Program-made: the position numbers and the translations under genes | Notes under the pieces: generated by a model | What the model was told of the DNA's origin: nothing | Seen by the model: the letters and a program-made list of their open reading frames with translations, nothing else | The model's database searches: none | NCBI GenBank assembly: GCA_005801025.1 | Contig: SYDZ01000088.1 | Coordinates: forward strand, 1-6,605 | DNA length: 6,605 nt | Direction of reading: 5' to 3' | Source of the DNA: Actinomycetota bacterium | GTDB lineage: Bacteria > Actinomycetota > Acidimicrobiia > Acidimicrobiales > Ilumatobacteraceae | In this document: in pieces, positions 1 to 5,491 of the stretch | Position numbering within the stretch: position 1 is the stretch's first letter | Layout: each line of letters begins with the position of its first letter

Positions 1-87
1 ACGAACTGGCTCATTGCGACCTCTCACTATGAACGTCTACGATACCTCCACCAGCACCCACACCCCCGACGTATTGTTGTGGAGTGA
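1..87 (+). CDS. 3' end of an unidentified upstream gene (partial)
   Basis: The first frame is open from the left window edge to a TGA at 85-87 and gives 28 residues, ending in PRRIVVE. It has no start inside the window, so it can only be the tail of a gene that begins to the left. The main support is the junction: its TGA lies inside the GTGA formed with the GTG start of the next gene, a common arrangement for translationally coupled genes. The visible tail is rich in His, Arg and Tyr and has no motif I recognise, so I give no function. The reading could be accidental, because 28 open codons is short. Confidence 0.55.
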   Translation, partial: TNWLIATSHYERLRYLHQHPHPRRIVVE

Positions 88-1247
88 GCGACGATCCATT
101 GACATCACCTAACGACAGCCCTCATACGGATCCAGATATGCAGGAACGGGCCGAACGCTGGGCCAGCACGATGGCCGGCTCAGACTCTGGAGCTGGGGTG
201 ACCTTGGCCCATGCCGACTCGTGGGCAGGGACCGGCTCAGTTCAACATCGCTCGCGCTCAGAACGAGAAGAGGCCGAGGACTCAACTTTAAGTCGCTTGG
301 CGACGCGTTCATTTGCTGCTGGCAATCGGGCCATTGCCGAACAAGCCGATCCATTTCGCACATGTTTCGAACGCGATCGCGATCGTATTCTGCATGCTCC
401 AGCGTTTCGCCGACTGGCGGGCAAAACACAAGTATTCGTATTTCCCGATGATCACCAACGGACGCGTCTCACACATGCCATCGAAGTCGCTCAGGTGGCC
501 GCCTCTGTTGCCCGCCCACTCGGACTCAATGTCACGCTGACTGAAGCCATCGCCCTCGGCCATGATTGCGGTCATGGACCCGGCGGCCATGCCAGCGAGG
601 ATGCATTAGCGCCGTACATTGACGGCGGCTTCGATCACGCGGTGTGGGGCGCAGATGTGACCCTCGTACCACTCAATCTGTGCATCGAAACCCTTAACGG
701 AATCCGCAACCATTCGTGGAGTCGCCCCGCACCGGCAACTCCTGAAGGTGAAGTAGTCAGTTGGGCTGATCGCATTGCTTATGTGTGTCATGACTTTGAG
801 GATGCTGTTGATGCTGGGATCGTCACCCCCGATCAGTTACCACCTGTCGTGAAATCACGTTGCGGCACCACTCGTTCGCAACAACTGGGCACTTTCATTA
901 CCTCAATGGTGCTGGCCGCGATGAAGACTGGACGCATCGGAATGGAGCCAGATATTGCCGAAGCTCTCGCTGCCTTTCGCAAGTTCAACTACGAAGAGGT
1001 GTATCTGCGACCCGCAAGTCGTCACCAAGCAAATCAAGTCATCGCACTCTTACGCGCTCTGGTGGAGTTCTACACTGTCTCGCCAGACCATCTCCCCGAC
1101 GACCTGCGTTTCACAAGTGGTTCAATCCATGCCCAGCACTCCGCTGTGGCATATGTGGCTGGCATGACTGACCGTTTCGCATGCCGTCAAGGAGCGGTGC
1201 TCCTTGGATGGAGCGAGGATCGCCTCCCACAGGGCATTGACGTCTAA
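84..1247 (+). CDS. dgt: Deoxyguanosinetriphosphate triphosphohydrolase-like protein (HD domain)
   Basis: This 387-residue protein resembles the Dgt family, which cleaves dNTPs (classically dGTP) to the deoxynucleoside and triphosphate in the cytoplasm and so affects nucleotide pools. Many Dgt-like members have untested substrates. The family signature RDRILHAPAFRRLAGKTQVF spans about residues 99-118. Likely metal ligands of the HD domain are His131 (TRLTH), His160-Asp161 (ALGHDCGHGPGGH) and Asp229 (SWADRIAYVCHD). A conserved ETLNGIRNHSWSRP stretch lies at about 202-215. The first 60-90 residues are hydrophilic, low in motifs and probably disordered. The GTG start at 84 is chosen for its GTGA overlap with the upstream stop and a nearby GGAG. 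An in-frame ATG at 138 (residue 19) is possible but has no visible ribosome binding site. The gene converges on rpmA and ends before the shared terminator. Confidence 0.9.
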   Translation: MSDDPLTSPNDSPHTDPDMQERAERWASTMAGSDSGAGVTLAHADSWAGTGSVQHRSRSEREEAEDSTLSRLATRSFAAGNRAIAEQADPFRTCFERDRDRILHAPAFRRLAGKTQVFVFPDDHQRTRLTHAIEVAQVAASVARPLGLNVTLTEAIALGHDCGHGPGGHASEDALAPYIDGGFDHAVWGADVTLVPLNLCIETLNGIRNHSWSRPAPATPEGEVVSWADRIAYVCHDFEDAVDAGIVTPDQLPPVVKSRCGTTRSQQLGTFITSMVLAAMKTGRIGMEPDIAEALAAFRKFNYEEVYLRPASRHQANQVIALLRALVEFYTVSPDHLPDDLRFTSGSIHAQHSAVAYVAGMTDRFACRQGAVLLGWSEDRLPQGIDV

Positions 1248-1262
1248 CATCTCCTGAGAAAC

Positions 1263-1290
1263 AAAACGACCGCCCGAAGGCGGTCGTTTT
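1263..1290. terminator. Bidirectional intrinsic terminator between dgt and rpmA
   Basis: A perfect inverted repeat has 12-bp arms (AAAACGACCGCC and GGCGGTCGTTTT) around a 4-base loop, and it sits in the 64-bp gap between two converging genes. Read on the minus strand, the loop is TTCG closed by C-G, the very stable UUCG tetraloop, and is followed by TTTTGTTT. This makes it a strong terminator for the rpmA transcript. Read on the plus strand the loop is CGAA and the T-run is only the four bases of the stem before AAATACC, so termination of dgt is probably weaker. Confidence 0.92.
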
Positions 1291-1311
1291 AAATACCAAG
1301 TATGAAAGGAC

Positions 1312-1566
1312 CTATTCGGCTGGGACCACATCAATCACTCGGCGCCCTTTACGGCTACCGAACTGAACAGTTCCATCGACTAAAGCGAACAATGTGTCAT
1401 CGCCACCACGCCCTACATTTTTACCTGCATGGAAAGTGGTGCCACGCTGGCGGATCAAAATCGTTCCAGCAGTAATTGAAGTTCCACCAAAAGATTTCAC
1501 GCCGAGGCGTTGTGCGTTTGAGTCACGGCCGTTCCTTGTAGAACCGCCGCCTTTAGTCTTTGACAT
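1312..1566 (-). CDS. rpmA: 50S ribosomal protein L27
   Basis: This 84-residue protein is the full length expected for bacterial L27, a large-subunit protein whose N-terminal tail reaches the peptidyl transferase centre. The conserved block STRNGRDSNAQRLGVK is at residues 9-24. It is followed by FGGTSITAGTILIRQRGT and the FHAGKNVGRGGDDTLFAL core. There is no cleavable N-terminal extension of the Firmicutes type; the protein starts MSKTKGGG. The ATG at 1566 follows the rplU stop after 3 bases, with GAAAGG upstream as ribosome binding site, so it is co-transcribed with rplU. The stop is followed by the hairpin terminator, so rpmA is the last gene of the minus-strand operon. obgE, often next after rpmA, is not here. 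Confidence 0.98.
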   Translation of the reverse strand: MSKTKGGGSTRNGRDSNAQRLGVKSFGGTSITAGTILIRQRGTTFHAGKNVGRGGDDTLFALVDGTVQFGSRKGRRVIDVVPAE

Positions 1567-1569
1567 GTG

Positions 1570-1881
1570 TCAGCCTTTCACGATTGAGGTGATCTCGACC
1601 ACCTGATAGTGCTGGCGGTGACCATAACGACGGCGCTGATTAGTGCGGCGCTTATAGACAAAGCCATTAATCTTCGGACCAGAAGCTGAGCCGACAATGC
1701 GACCCGAAACTTTTGATCCGGCGAGTTGGGTAGGTGTGGCGAGAACGGTACTGCCGTCGACGACCAGCACGGGCGTGAAGTCCACCGCGGCGCCCTGTTC
1801 GAGGCCGAGAAGTTCTACATGCACTTGCTGGCCCTCGGCCACTCGGACCTGTTTGCCACCGGTTGCGATCACTGCGTACAT
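1570..1881 (-). CDS. rplU: 50S ribosomal protein L21
   Basis: This 103-residue protein matches the usual length of L21, a large-subunit protein that binds 23S rRNA. The start MYAVIATGGKQ at residues 1-11 is the family's near-universal N-terminus, and the basic KRRTNQRRRYGHRQ motif near residues 77-90 is the L21 C-terminal signature. I place the start at the ATG at 1881. The frame stays open to another ATG at 1944, which forms a TGATG junction with the rng stop, but the extra 21 residues are not part of the L21 family. No strong ribosome binding site precedes either start; GCAGGTAG before 1881 is about 17 bases away. The gene lies in the conserved rng-rplU-rpmA order, 62 bases after rng. Confidence 0.96.
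   Translation of the reverse strand: MYAVIATGGKQVRVAEGQQVHVELLGLEQGAAVDFTPVLVVDGSTVLATPTQLAGSKVSGRIVGSASGPKINGFVYKRRTNQRRRYGHRQHYQVVEITSIVKG
1574..1579 (-). promoter_or_regulatory. Ribosome binding site of rpmA
   Basis: GAAAGG on the minus strand lies 7 bases before the rpmA ATG, inside the last codons of rplU. This supports translation coupled to the end of rplU. Confidence 0.6.
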
Positions 1882-1943
1882 AGCGAATAGCGACGCTACC
1901 TGCAATAATGACCCAATTACAACGCCCACATCAGGACTCGTCA

Positions 1944-3938
1944 TCAGTTCAATAAATCGTGGTTCACCTGAATCCCGCGACCCTCACAATTAGGGCACTG
2001 ATCAGCGAAATTGGTGAGCAATCCCTCGCCGATCCGCTTGCGTGTCATTTCCACTAGACCGAGTTCAGAAATGTCGAAAACCTGAGTTCTGGTCTTATCG
2101 CGAGACAGAGCAGACTTAAAGGCATCGACCACCTTGCGGCGGTTTTCCTTGATCTCCATGTCAATGAAGTCAATGACGATGATGCCGCCTATATCGCGTA
2201 ACCGCAGTTGATGGGCGACCTCCTCGGCCGCCTCAAGGTTGTTGGCGAAGACCGTGGCCTCCAGGTTCGAGGTACCCACATTGCGACCCGTATTGACGTC
2301 AATGACGGTGAGGGCTTCGGTGTGCTCGATGATTAAAGAGCCCCCAGATGGCAACCAAACTTTGCGATCCAAAGCTTTGTGGATCTGCTCATGCACATGG
2401 TTCTTCTCAAAAATCGGCAATCCCTCGACGGCTGGGTCAAAATACTCGACACGATCAGCAAGCTCTGGATTAAAAGCGCAAACATAAGAATGAACATCTT
2501 CAAAGAGTTGGCGATCGTCAATGATGACCCCGCGGTAATCCGAGTTGAACTCTTCGCGAATTACTCGCACAGCGAGTGTAGGTTCGCGATATAACAGCGT
2601 CGGTCCACCAGCTTTAGCGGCCGTGGCTTCAATCGCAGCCCACTGATCCAACAGGCGCGTCATATCGGCCTGCAATTCATGTTCAGTAGCGGCTTCGGCT
2701 GCCGTTCGCACAATCAACCCATGCTGTTCTGGTTTGACACGGTCAAGAATGCTACGCAATCGTTTACGCACATCATCGGGTAAACGCTTTGAGATGCCGT
2801 AGGTCCTTGAGTTCGGAATCAAAACGACAAAACGACCAGCCAAGGAGACTTCTTGTGTCAGACGTGCCCCCTTCAGACCGATCGGATTCTTAGTGATCTG
2901 ACACACGATGAGTTGCTTACCCTTGAGGATCTGCTCAATACGTGGCTCACTATCCACAATGTCCTCAGCGTCATATTGCACGTCACCGCGATAAAGAACC
3001 GCGTTTTTCTGCGTGCCAATATCAACAAAAGCCGCTTCCATACCCGGCAAGATATTTTGCACTTTTCCGACATAAATATTTCCGTGAATCTGCGATTCAT
3101 CGTCTGCGGGACGACTCACGTAATGCTCAATCAGGCTGCGCCCTTCCATGACCGCCACTTGGGTAATGTCGGCACGCACTTGCACGGCCATAAAGTAACG
3201 CCCGATCGGACGCCCATTGCGTTCGCGACCTCGGCGGCGCTCAACCACATCGGCATCGGTTCGATCGTTGTGACGAATATCTGCCCCACCACGAGCTTTA
3301 TTATTGCGCTTACGCTTTTTCTTTGCGGGTGCAGTCGTACCTGAACCTTCAACCGCAGCACCATCACCTGGGTTCTCCACCTTTTCACCATCAACGTCGG
3401 AAGAGTTTTTGGGTGCTGCTTTGTGGCCCTTGACGCGACGCTCCCCCAGACGAGGTCCACCGGCGCGAGTACCTCCAGGCATCGTGACGCCCCGTGGGCC
3501 TTGTGCCGATAGTGGCGGAGTTGCGGGAACTGAACTTGATCGAGTGTCCCCGATTTTCGGCCGTTGAACCAAGGCTGCCTCAGCGACATCTGCGTCGGGC
3601 CGCCCCTCACTCATACGCTCTGGTAGTTCAAAATCAAGTGCTACACCGGGCAACCCTGCTGATTCATCAATAGTTGGATCGTCCTCAAAATCATCAACGT
3701 CCTCAAAATCATCAACGTCTTCAAAATCATCATTTTCAAGATCGCCGTCGTCAGCAGACTTAGGAGCACCCGCAGGACGTGTTCGCCCACGCCCCCCACG
3801 TGATCCGCGACGACGCTTTTTGCGTGGACTGTCGGAGGTCACAGATGATTCAGATAATTCTGGCGATTCTGGCGATTCAGATGACTGCGAAACCGCTTCT
3901 GGCTCGTGACTGTCGTCGGGGAATAGTGACTCGTTCAT
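1944..3938 (-). CDS. rng: Ribonuclease E/G family endoribonuclease with long disordered N-terminus
   Basis: This 664-residue protein combines a disordered N-terminal region (about 1-245) with an RNase E/G catalytic part (about 250-655). The family cuts single-stranded RNA in mRNA decay and in rRNA and tRNA maturation. An S1-type RNA-binding segment is at about 286-360 (GNIYVGKVQNILPGMEAAFVDIG). The likely catalytic Mg2+ ligands are Asp547 in VIDVNTGR and Asp590 in IVIDFIDM. The Zn-link motif CPNC is at 648-651, only 13 residues before the end, so there is no C-terminal scaffold. The N-terminal part alternates acidic runs, including DDFEDV repeats, with Arg/Lys-rich runs such as PRKKRRRGSRGGRGR. 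The ATG at 3938 has a good ribosome binding site 8 bases upstream. Met250 could start a short RNase G-like form, but nothing specifically supports that. The symbol could equally be rne. Confidence 0.95.
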   Translation of the reverse strand: MNESLFPDDSHEPEAVSQSSESPESPELSESSVTSDSPRKKRRRGSRGGRGRTRPAGAPKSADDGDLENDDFEDVDDFEDVDDFEDDPTIDESAGLPGVALDFELPERMSEGRPDADVAEAALVQRPKIGDTRSSSVPATPPLSAQGPRGVTMPGGTRAGGPRLGERRVKGHKAAPKNSSDVDGEKVENPGDGAAVEGSGTTAPAKKKRKRNNKARGGADIRHNDRTDADVVERRRGRERNGRPIGRYFMAVQVRADITQVAVMEGRSLIEHYVSRPADDESQIHGNIYVGKVQNILPGMEAAFVDIGTQKNAVLYRGDVQYDAEDIVDSEPRIEQILKGKQLIVCQITKNPIGLKGARLTQEVSLAGRFVVLIPNSRTYGISKRLPDDVRKRLRSILDRVKPEQHGLIVRTAAEAATEHELQADMTRLLDQWAAIEATAAKAGGPTLLYREPTLAVRVIREEFNSDYRGVIIDDRQLFEDVHSYVCAFNPELADRVEYFDPAVEGLPIFEKNHVHEQIHKALDRKVWLPSGGSLIIEHTEALTVIDVNTGRNVGTSNLEATVFANNLEAAEEVAHQLRLRDIGGIIVIDFIDMEIKENRRKVVDAFKSALSRDKTRTQVFDISELGLVEMTRKRIGEGLLTNFADQCPNCEGRGIQVNHDLLN
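3681..3734 (-). repeat. Three tandem 18-bp units within rng (acidic DDFEDV repeat)
   Basis: Units at 3681-3698 and 3699-3716 are identical (gtcctcaaaatcatcaac on the plus strand). The third, at 3717-3734, differs at three positions. They are in frame and encode repeated Asp/Glu/Phe blocks in the disordered N-terminus of the RNase, around residues 69-86. The identity of the first two suggests recent duplication by slippage. Confidence 0.9.
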
Positions 3939-4233
3939 GGGAAGTTTCCTCTCTTAAGCGCACTCGAAGGTGCGCTGTGCGGGTCACGGGCACAGAAAAG
4001 TGCTCCGTATCTCGCTCAATTCGATGGTGAAGGGGTAATAGCCCTGCGCTGGGAAGCGCCGGAGTATCCAAGACATTTTGCTGAGACAGATCAATGTGCC
4101 ACGCGACCGCACGAGCAGTCAGGGCAATGGAGCGCTCACCCAGATTCTCAACGCGGATCTCAGGCCCTTGTCGTTTGGCTAATTGGCGCACCCTTACCAG
4201 AAACGGTTCAAGCCGCGACCAGAGCGATGTCAT
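3877..4233 (-). CDS. Possible small hypothetical protein between rodA and rng
   Basis: The frame gives 118 residues from the ATG at 4233 to a TGA at 3877, overlapping the first 62 bases of rng in another frame. I do not recognise it. It shows no signal peptide, membrane segment or cysteine. Residues about 25-50 (PEIRVENLGERSIALTARAV and on) and 79-95 (HFSVPVTRTAHLRVRLR) alternate hydrophobic and polar residues like beta strands, and the last 25 residues are basic. Codon choice resembles the neighbours, which favours a real gene. The long overlap with rng, no ribosome binding site, and hairpins inside the frame argue against it. The frame is open further upstream to 4368 inside rodA, but 4233 is preferred because a -10-like hexamer lies just before it, as in leaderless actinobacterial genes. 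It could instead be rng leader. Confidence 0.45.
   Translation of the reverse strand: MTSLWSRLEPFLVRVRQLAKRQGPEIRVENLGERSIALTARAVAWHIDLSQQNVLDTPALPSAGLLPLHHRIERDTEHFSVPVTRTAHLRVRLREETSHERVTIPRRQSRARSGFAVI
3945..3952 (-). promoter_or_regulatory. Ribosome binding site of rng
   Basis: AGAGGAAA on the minus strand places AGGA 8 bases before the ATG at 3938, the best ribosome binding site in the window. It fixes the start of the long form of the RNase and lies 5 bases downstream of a GC-rich hairpin. Confidence 0.75.
3958..3995 (-). promoter_or_regulatory. Tandem hairpins directly upstream of the rng ribosome binding site
   Basis: Two perfect 6-bp inverted repeats lie back to back. In transcription order, the first pairs CTGTGC (3995-3990) with GCACAG (3980-3975) across 9 bases. 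The second pairs GCGCAC (3975-3970) with GTGCGC (3963-3958) across the 6-base loop CTTCGA. They share one base, end 5 bases before the ribosome binding site, and have no T-run, so they do not look like a terminator. Escherichia coli rne is known to be autoregulated through hairpins in its 5' leader. A similar role here is only an inference, and the same bases also lie inside a possible ORF. Confidence 0.4.
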
Positions 4234-4242
4234 GCGAGACCG

Positions 4243-4248
4243 ATTGTA
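4243..4248 (-). promoter_or_regulatory. Candidate -10 element (TACAAT) before the small ORF
   Basis: TACAAT on the minus strand fits the TANNNT -10 consensus of actinobacterial housekeeping promoters. It ends 9 bases before the ATG at 4233, so transcription would begin at or within a few bases of that ATG. There is no recognisable -35 at 16-18 bases upstream. If real, it could also drive rng, rplU and rpmA independently of the cell-wall genes. Confidence 0.35.
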
Positions 4249-4290
4249 CCGCCACCCCTGCCTGAAGGGATACTCATCGGCCCCTGAGCC

Positions 4291-4299
4291 TGTGGATAA
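4291..4299 (-). promoter_or_regulatory. Single perfect DnaA-box sequence
   Basis: TTATCCACA, the high-affinity DnaA box consensus, reads on the minus strand in the 94-base gap between rodA and the next possible gene. No second box, AT-rich region or replication gene is visible, so this is not an origin. It may be a regulatory or titration site, or chance. Confidence 0.35.
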
Positions 4300-4327
4300 G
4301 TGCCGAGCGTGGTACTTCAGGGGATTT

Positions 4328-5491
4328 TCAGCGCATCCGACGCATGTGGACATTCTCAACGAGCGCAATCATGATGGCGAAAGAAGCAAGTGAAGACCCT
4401 CCGTAACTGACAAAGGGCAGAGGCACCCCAGTCACAGGCATAATCCCCATGGTCATCCCAACATTCTGGAAAACATGCCAGAGCAGAACTCCGAAAACAC
4501 CAGCGCAGATATACGCCCCGAAGAGGTCTTTACTGAGGTGTCCGACCCGCCAGATTCGAAACAGCAGCAGAGCGAAGAGACCCAAAACGACTCCACCGCC
4601 GAGCATGCCGAATTGTTCACCGATAGCGGAAAAAATGAAATCGCTTTGCTGCACTGGAATGAATTTGCCATTTGTCAATGGCGCCTCAAGGAAGCCCTTA
4701 CCAAACCAGCCACCCGTGGCCACGGCTCTTTTGGCATAGCGCACCTGAAAGACATAGCGAGCCAAATCTTCGTCCGTGGAGTTCTGGTTGATGAAGGCTG
4801 TAATTCGCTTCAACTGATAGCGGTCCACGATTCCCGCCAAGACTGCCGCCGCCACAGTCGTCACGGTCAAAAAACTGATCAAAAGCAAATAACGCAAACG
4901 CGCTCCAGCCATAATCATGATGCTCAAAGCTCCGACGATCAAAACAAAAGCCGACCCTAAGTCAGGTTGAACAATGATCAAGACTGTCGGCGCGCCGAGA
5001 AGTACAAGTCCAGTGATGAATTTGGAATAACTCATGGAGTCTTCACGAGAGTCGCTGTAAAACGCTGCAAGTGCCAGAAGCACCGCAGGTTTTGCGAACT
5101 CGGCTGGCTGAAAAGCAATGGGTCCAAAGTCAAATGACAATCGTGCTCCACCTTTCAAGGCCCCAACCGACAAAACGAGGAGCAACGCTGTGAGAGATAA
5201 GCCGTAGAGAAAATATGCCCGCTCACGCAGCATTTGATAGTCAAACGACATCACGACTGCGACAGCCAATGCAGCCCCGAGAAGGAACGCAACCTGGCGA
5301 ACCGTAAACCAGTAGGGGTCACTATCGACCTTCCAATACGTGGCACTATAAATCGCAAAGACCCCGATAATCCCCAGCGCCAAAATTGAGCCCAACATCA
5401 CCCAGTCGATATTGCGCTGGGGATCGCTTGGCCCAGAGCGAATATTACCAAGCCCTGAATTGGGCCGCCTCGTCAAGAATGGCAGACTCAT
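4328..5491 (-). CDS. rodA: RodA, SEDS-family peptidoglycan glycosyltransferase
   Basis: This 387-residue integral membrane protein belongs to the SEDS family. RodA polymerises lipid II into glycan strands in the elongation complex, working with PBP2. About ten membrane segments are visible, including roughly 30-50, 63-80, 93-110, 129-145, 177-196, 199-221, 285-310, 325-345 and 355-380. Family motifs are FQPAEFAKP (127-135), QPDLGSA (175-181), SDFIFSAIGEQFG (283-295) and TGVPLPFVSYGGSS (354-367). Asp284 matches the catalytic Asp of characterised RodA proteins. The ATG at 5491 overlaps the stop of the PBP2 gene as TGATG, which points to translational coupling of this matched pair. The short N-terminal tail (1-27) is polar and cytoplasmic. 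FtsW is the alternative, but the PBP2 partner favours RodA. Confidence 0.95.
   Translation of the reverse strand: MSLPFLTRRPNSGLGNIRSGPSDPQRNIDWVMLGSILALGIIGVFAIYSATYWKVDSDPYWFTVRQVAFLLGAALAVAVVMSFDYQMLRERAYFLYGLSLTALLLVLSVGALKGGARLSFDFGPIAFQPAEFAKPAVLLALAAFYSDSREDSMSYSKFITGLVLLGAPTVLIIVQPDLGSAFVLIVGALSIMIMAGARLRYLLLISFLTVTTVAAAVLAGIVDRYQLKRITAFINQNSTDEDLARYVFQVRYAKRAVATGGWFGKGFLEAPLTNGKFIPVQQSDFIFSAIGEQFGMLGGGVVLGLFALLLFRIWRVGHLSKDLFGAYICAGVFGVLLWHVFQNVGMTMGIMPVTGVPLPFVSYGGSSLASFAIMIALVENVHMRRMR

Noticed and set aside
373..380. GCGATCGC octamer, the HIP1 palindrome of cyanobacteria
   Set aside because: I noticed only this occurrence, within a conserved coding stretch of dgt (ERDRDRI). It is explained by codons and is not an iterated element.
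1892..1902. TAGCGTCGCTA palindrome before rplU as an operator
   Set aside because: The 5-bp arms around one base are short. There is no promoter next to it and no matching copy elsewhere that I could see.
2853..3344. 163-residue plus-strand open frame opposite rng
   Set aside because: It lies antisense to the conserved S1 and early catalytic part of the RNase, with no start signal. It is best explained as a shadow frame.
3131..3610. 159-residue minus-strand frame inside rng
   Set aside because: It overlaps the low-complexity N-terminal part of rng in another frame. Biased composition lengthens open frames there, and no motif is visible.
3857..3874. Two copies of a 9-bp repeat (attctggcg) near the rng start
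   Set aside because: It only encodes a Ser/Glu/Pro-rich low-complexity stretch (SPESPE). Two copies are too few to call a separate element.
4475..4960. 161-residue plus-strand open frame opposite rodA
   Set aside because: It is a hydrophilic antisense shadow of a membrane protein gene. It has no ribosome binding site and no recognisable domain, and rodA is secure.
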